Assembly (NCBI RefSeq): GCF_007754425.1
Contig: NZ_CP037452.1
Coordinates: 4,749,164-4,813,163 of the forward strand
Length of the DNA: 64,000 bases
Origin: Gimesia fumaroli
GTDB taxonomy: Bacteria; Planctomycetota; Planctomycetia; Planctomycetales; Planctomycetaceae
Reading direction: 5' to 3'
Shown: positions 63,626 through 64,000 of the stretch, one piece after another
Layout: each line of letters opens with the position of its first letter
How positions within the stretch are numbered: position 1 is the first letter of the stretch
Notes under the pieces: generated by a model
The model's input: the letters and a program-made list of their open reading frames with translations, nothing else
Database searches by the model: none
What the model was told of the DNA's origin: nothing
Made by a program: the position numbers and the translations under genes

Positions 63626-64000
63626 ATGGAAGAACAGGAATCCTATTCTGTAACCGCCTGGGTAAAAGCGTTACAGGAGGGGGAGGCAGATGCTGCTCAG
63701 AATCTCTGGAAGCGGTATTTTGAAAAACTGGTCACTCAAGCTGAGGCGCGCATTCGAAATTGTCCCCAAGGCACAATTGAAGCGGAAGATATCGCGGTTT
63801 CTGTCTTTGAAAGTCTCTGGCGTGGTGCCAATGAAGGTCGATTTCAAAATCTCAATAATCGAGACGAACTGTGGTGGCTTTTGTTAGCCCTTACCAAACG
63901 CAAAGCTGCCAGTCATATCCGCAAAGAAACCGCCCTCAAGCGGGGTGGGAACAAAACACAAAAATCATTAAACAATGACGAAAACTCTGGTTACACTTTT
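63626..64000 (+). CDS. ECF-type sigma factor, 5' part (truncated by window end)
   Basis: A frame of 125 codons from ATG 63626 running off the edge: EEQESYSVTAWVKALQEGEADAAQNLWKRYFEKLV, ARIRNCPQGTIEAEDIAVSVFESLWRGANEG, then LWWLLLALTKRKAASHIRKETALKRGG. The pattern (ALQEGEADAAQNLWKRYF, EAEDIAVSVFESLW, LLALTKRKAASHIR) fits region 2 of the planctomycete ECF sigma-70 factors of the ECF/PF07638 type. Region 4 would be beyond the window. Confidence 0.8.
   Translation, partial: MEEQESYSVTAWVKALQEGEADAAQNLWKRYFEKLVTQAEARIRNCPQGTIEAEDIAVSVFESLWRGANEGRFQNLNNRDELWWLLLALTKRKAASHIRKETALKRGGNKTQKSLNNDENSGYTF

Overview
The window looks like a chromosomal segment of a Planctomycete, most likely a Gimesia/Rubinisphaera-type organism (inference from gene content, not from a marker gene). 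Families typical of that phylum recur: planctomycete cytochrome C/DUF1549/DUF1553 with a DUF1501 partner, two more DUF1501 proteins, two DUF1559 pseudopilin-like proteins, a TIGR03067 protein, a Tat-type Gfo/Idh/MocA oxidoreductase, a sulfatase, planctomycete-style ECF sigma factors and an anti-sigma-like FecR/LamG protein. No rRNA, tRNA or CRISPR array was seen.

Layout. 1-11 kb: secreted PQQ-type sugar dehydrogenase, NPCBM protein, squalene-cyclase-fold protein, purQ, a short isopropylmalate-synthase-like enzyme, a CPA2 cation/proton antiporter, a Gfo/Idh/MocA oxidoreductase and bshB1. 11-17.8 kb: lipoprotein, DUF1549/DUF1553 plus DUF1501 operon, AlkD-like protein. 17.8-28.3 kb: accessory DNA rich in small palindromic repeats, an RDD protein, a YcaQ-like DNA glycosylase, DUF1501, an orphan receiver protein, a DUF5993-DsbB-cupin cluster and two hypothetical genes. 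28.4-39 kb: an IS110 element with a candidate bridge-RNA leader, a phytoene-desaturase-like enzyme, PilZ, a zinc-less sirtuin, DUF3472-like, TIGR03067, GNAT, a stand-alone LexA-type DNA-binding domain, a complete IS4-type element with an 11-bp target duplication, and a VOC protein. 39-47 kb: membrane proteins, sulfatase, DUF1501. 47-54 kb: an inorganic-carbon (DIC) accumulation operon, regulator // dabB - dabA - two HPF/RaiA-like genes, whose dabB is split by an IS5-type insertion. 54-64 kb: ECF sigma / FecR-LamG pair, two DUF1559 and two regulatory-domain lipoproteins, a BlaI/BlaR1-type module with three operators, a Nudix hydrolase, and the start of another ECF sigma gene.

Most notable points: (i) dabB is cut at codon 40 by a 927-bp IS5-type element and removing the element plus one TA restores one 527-codon frame; (ii) the dab promoter overlaps a perfect 22-bp palindrome with an extra half-site; (iii) at least four families of short hairpin repeats are scattered through the gaps, several with strand-covarying stems around constant loops and flanks; (iv) the blaI/blaR1-like module is bracketed by a Nudix gene and a copy of that gene's 3' end; (v) the IS110 element has a structured leader that could be its bridge RNA. 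All functional names are from motif recognition by eye; no database search was run.
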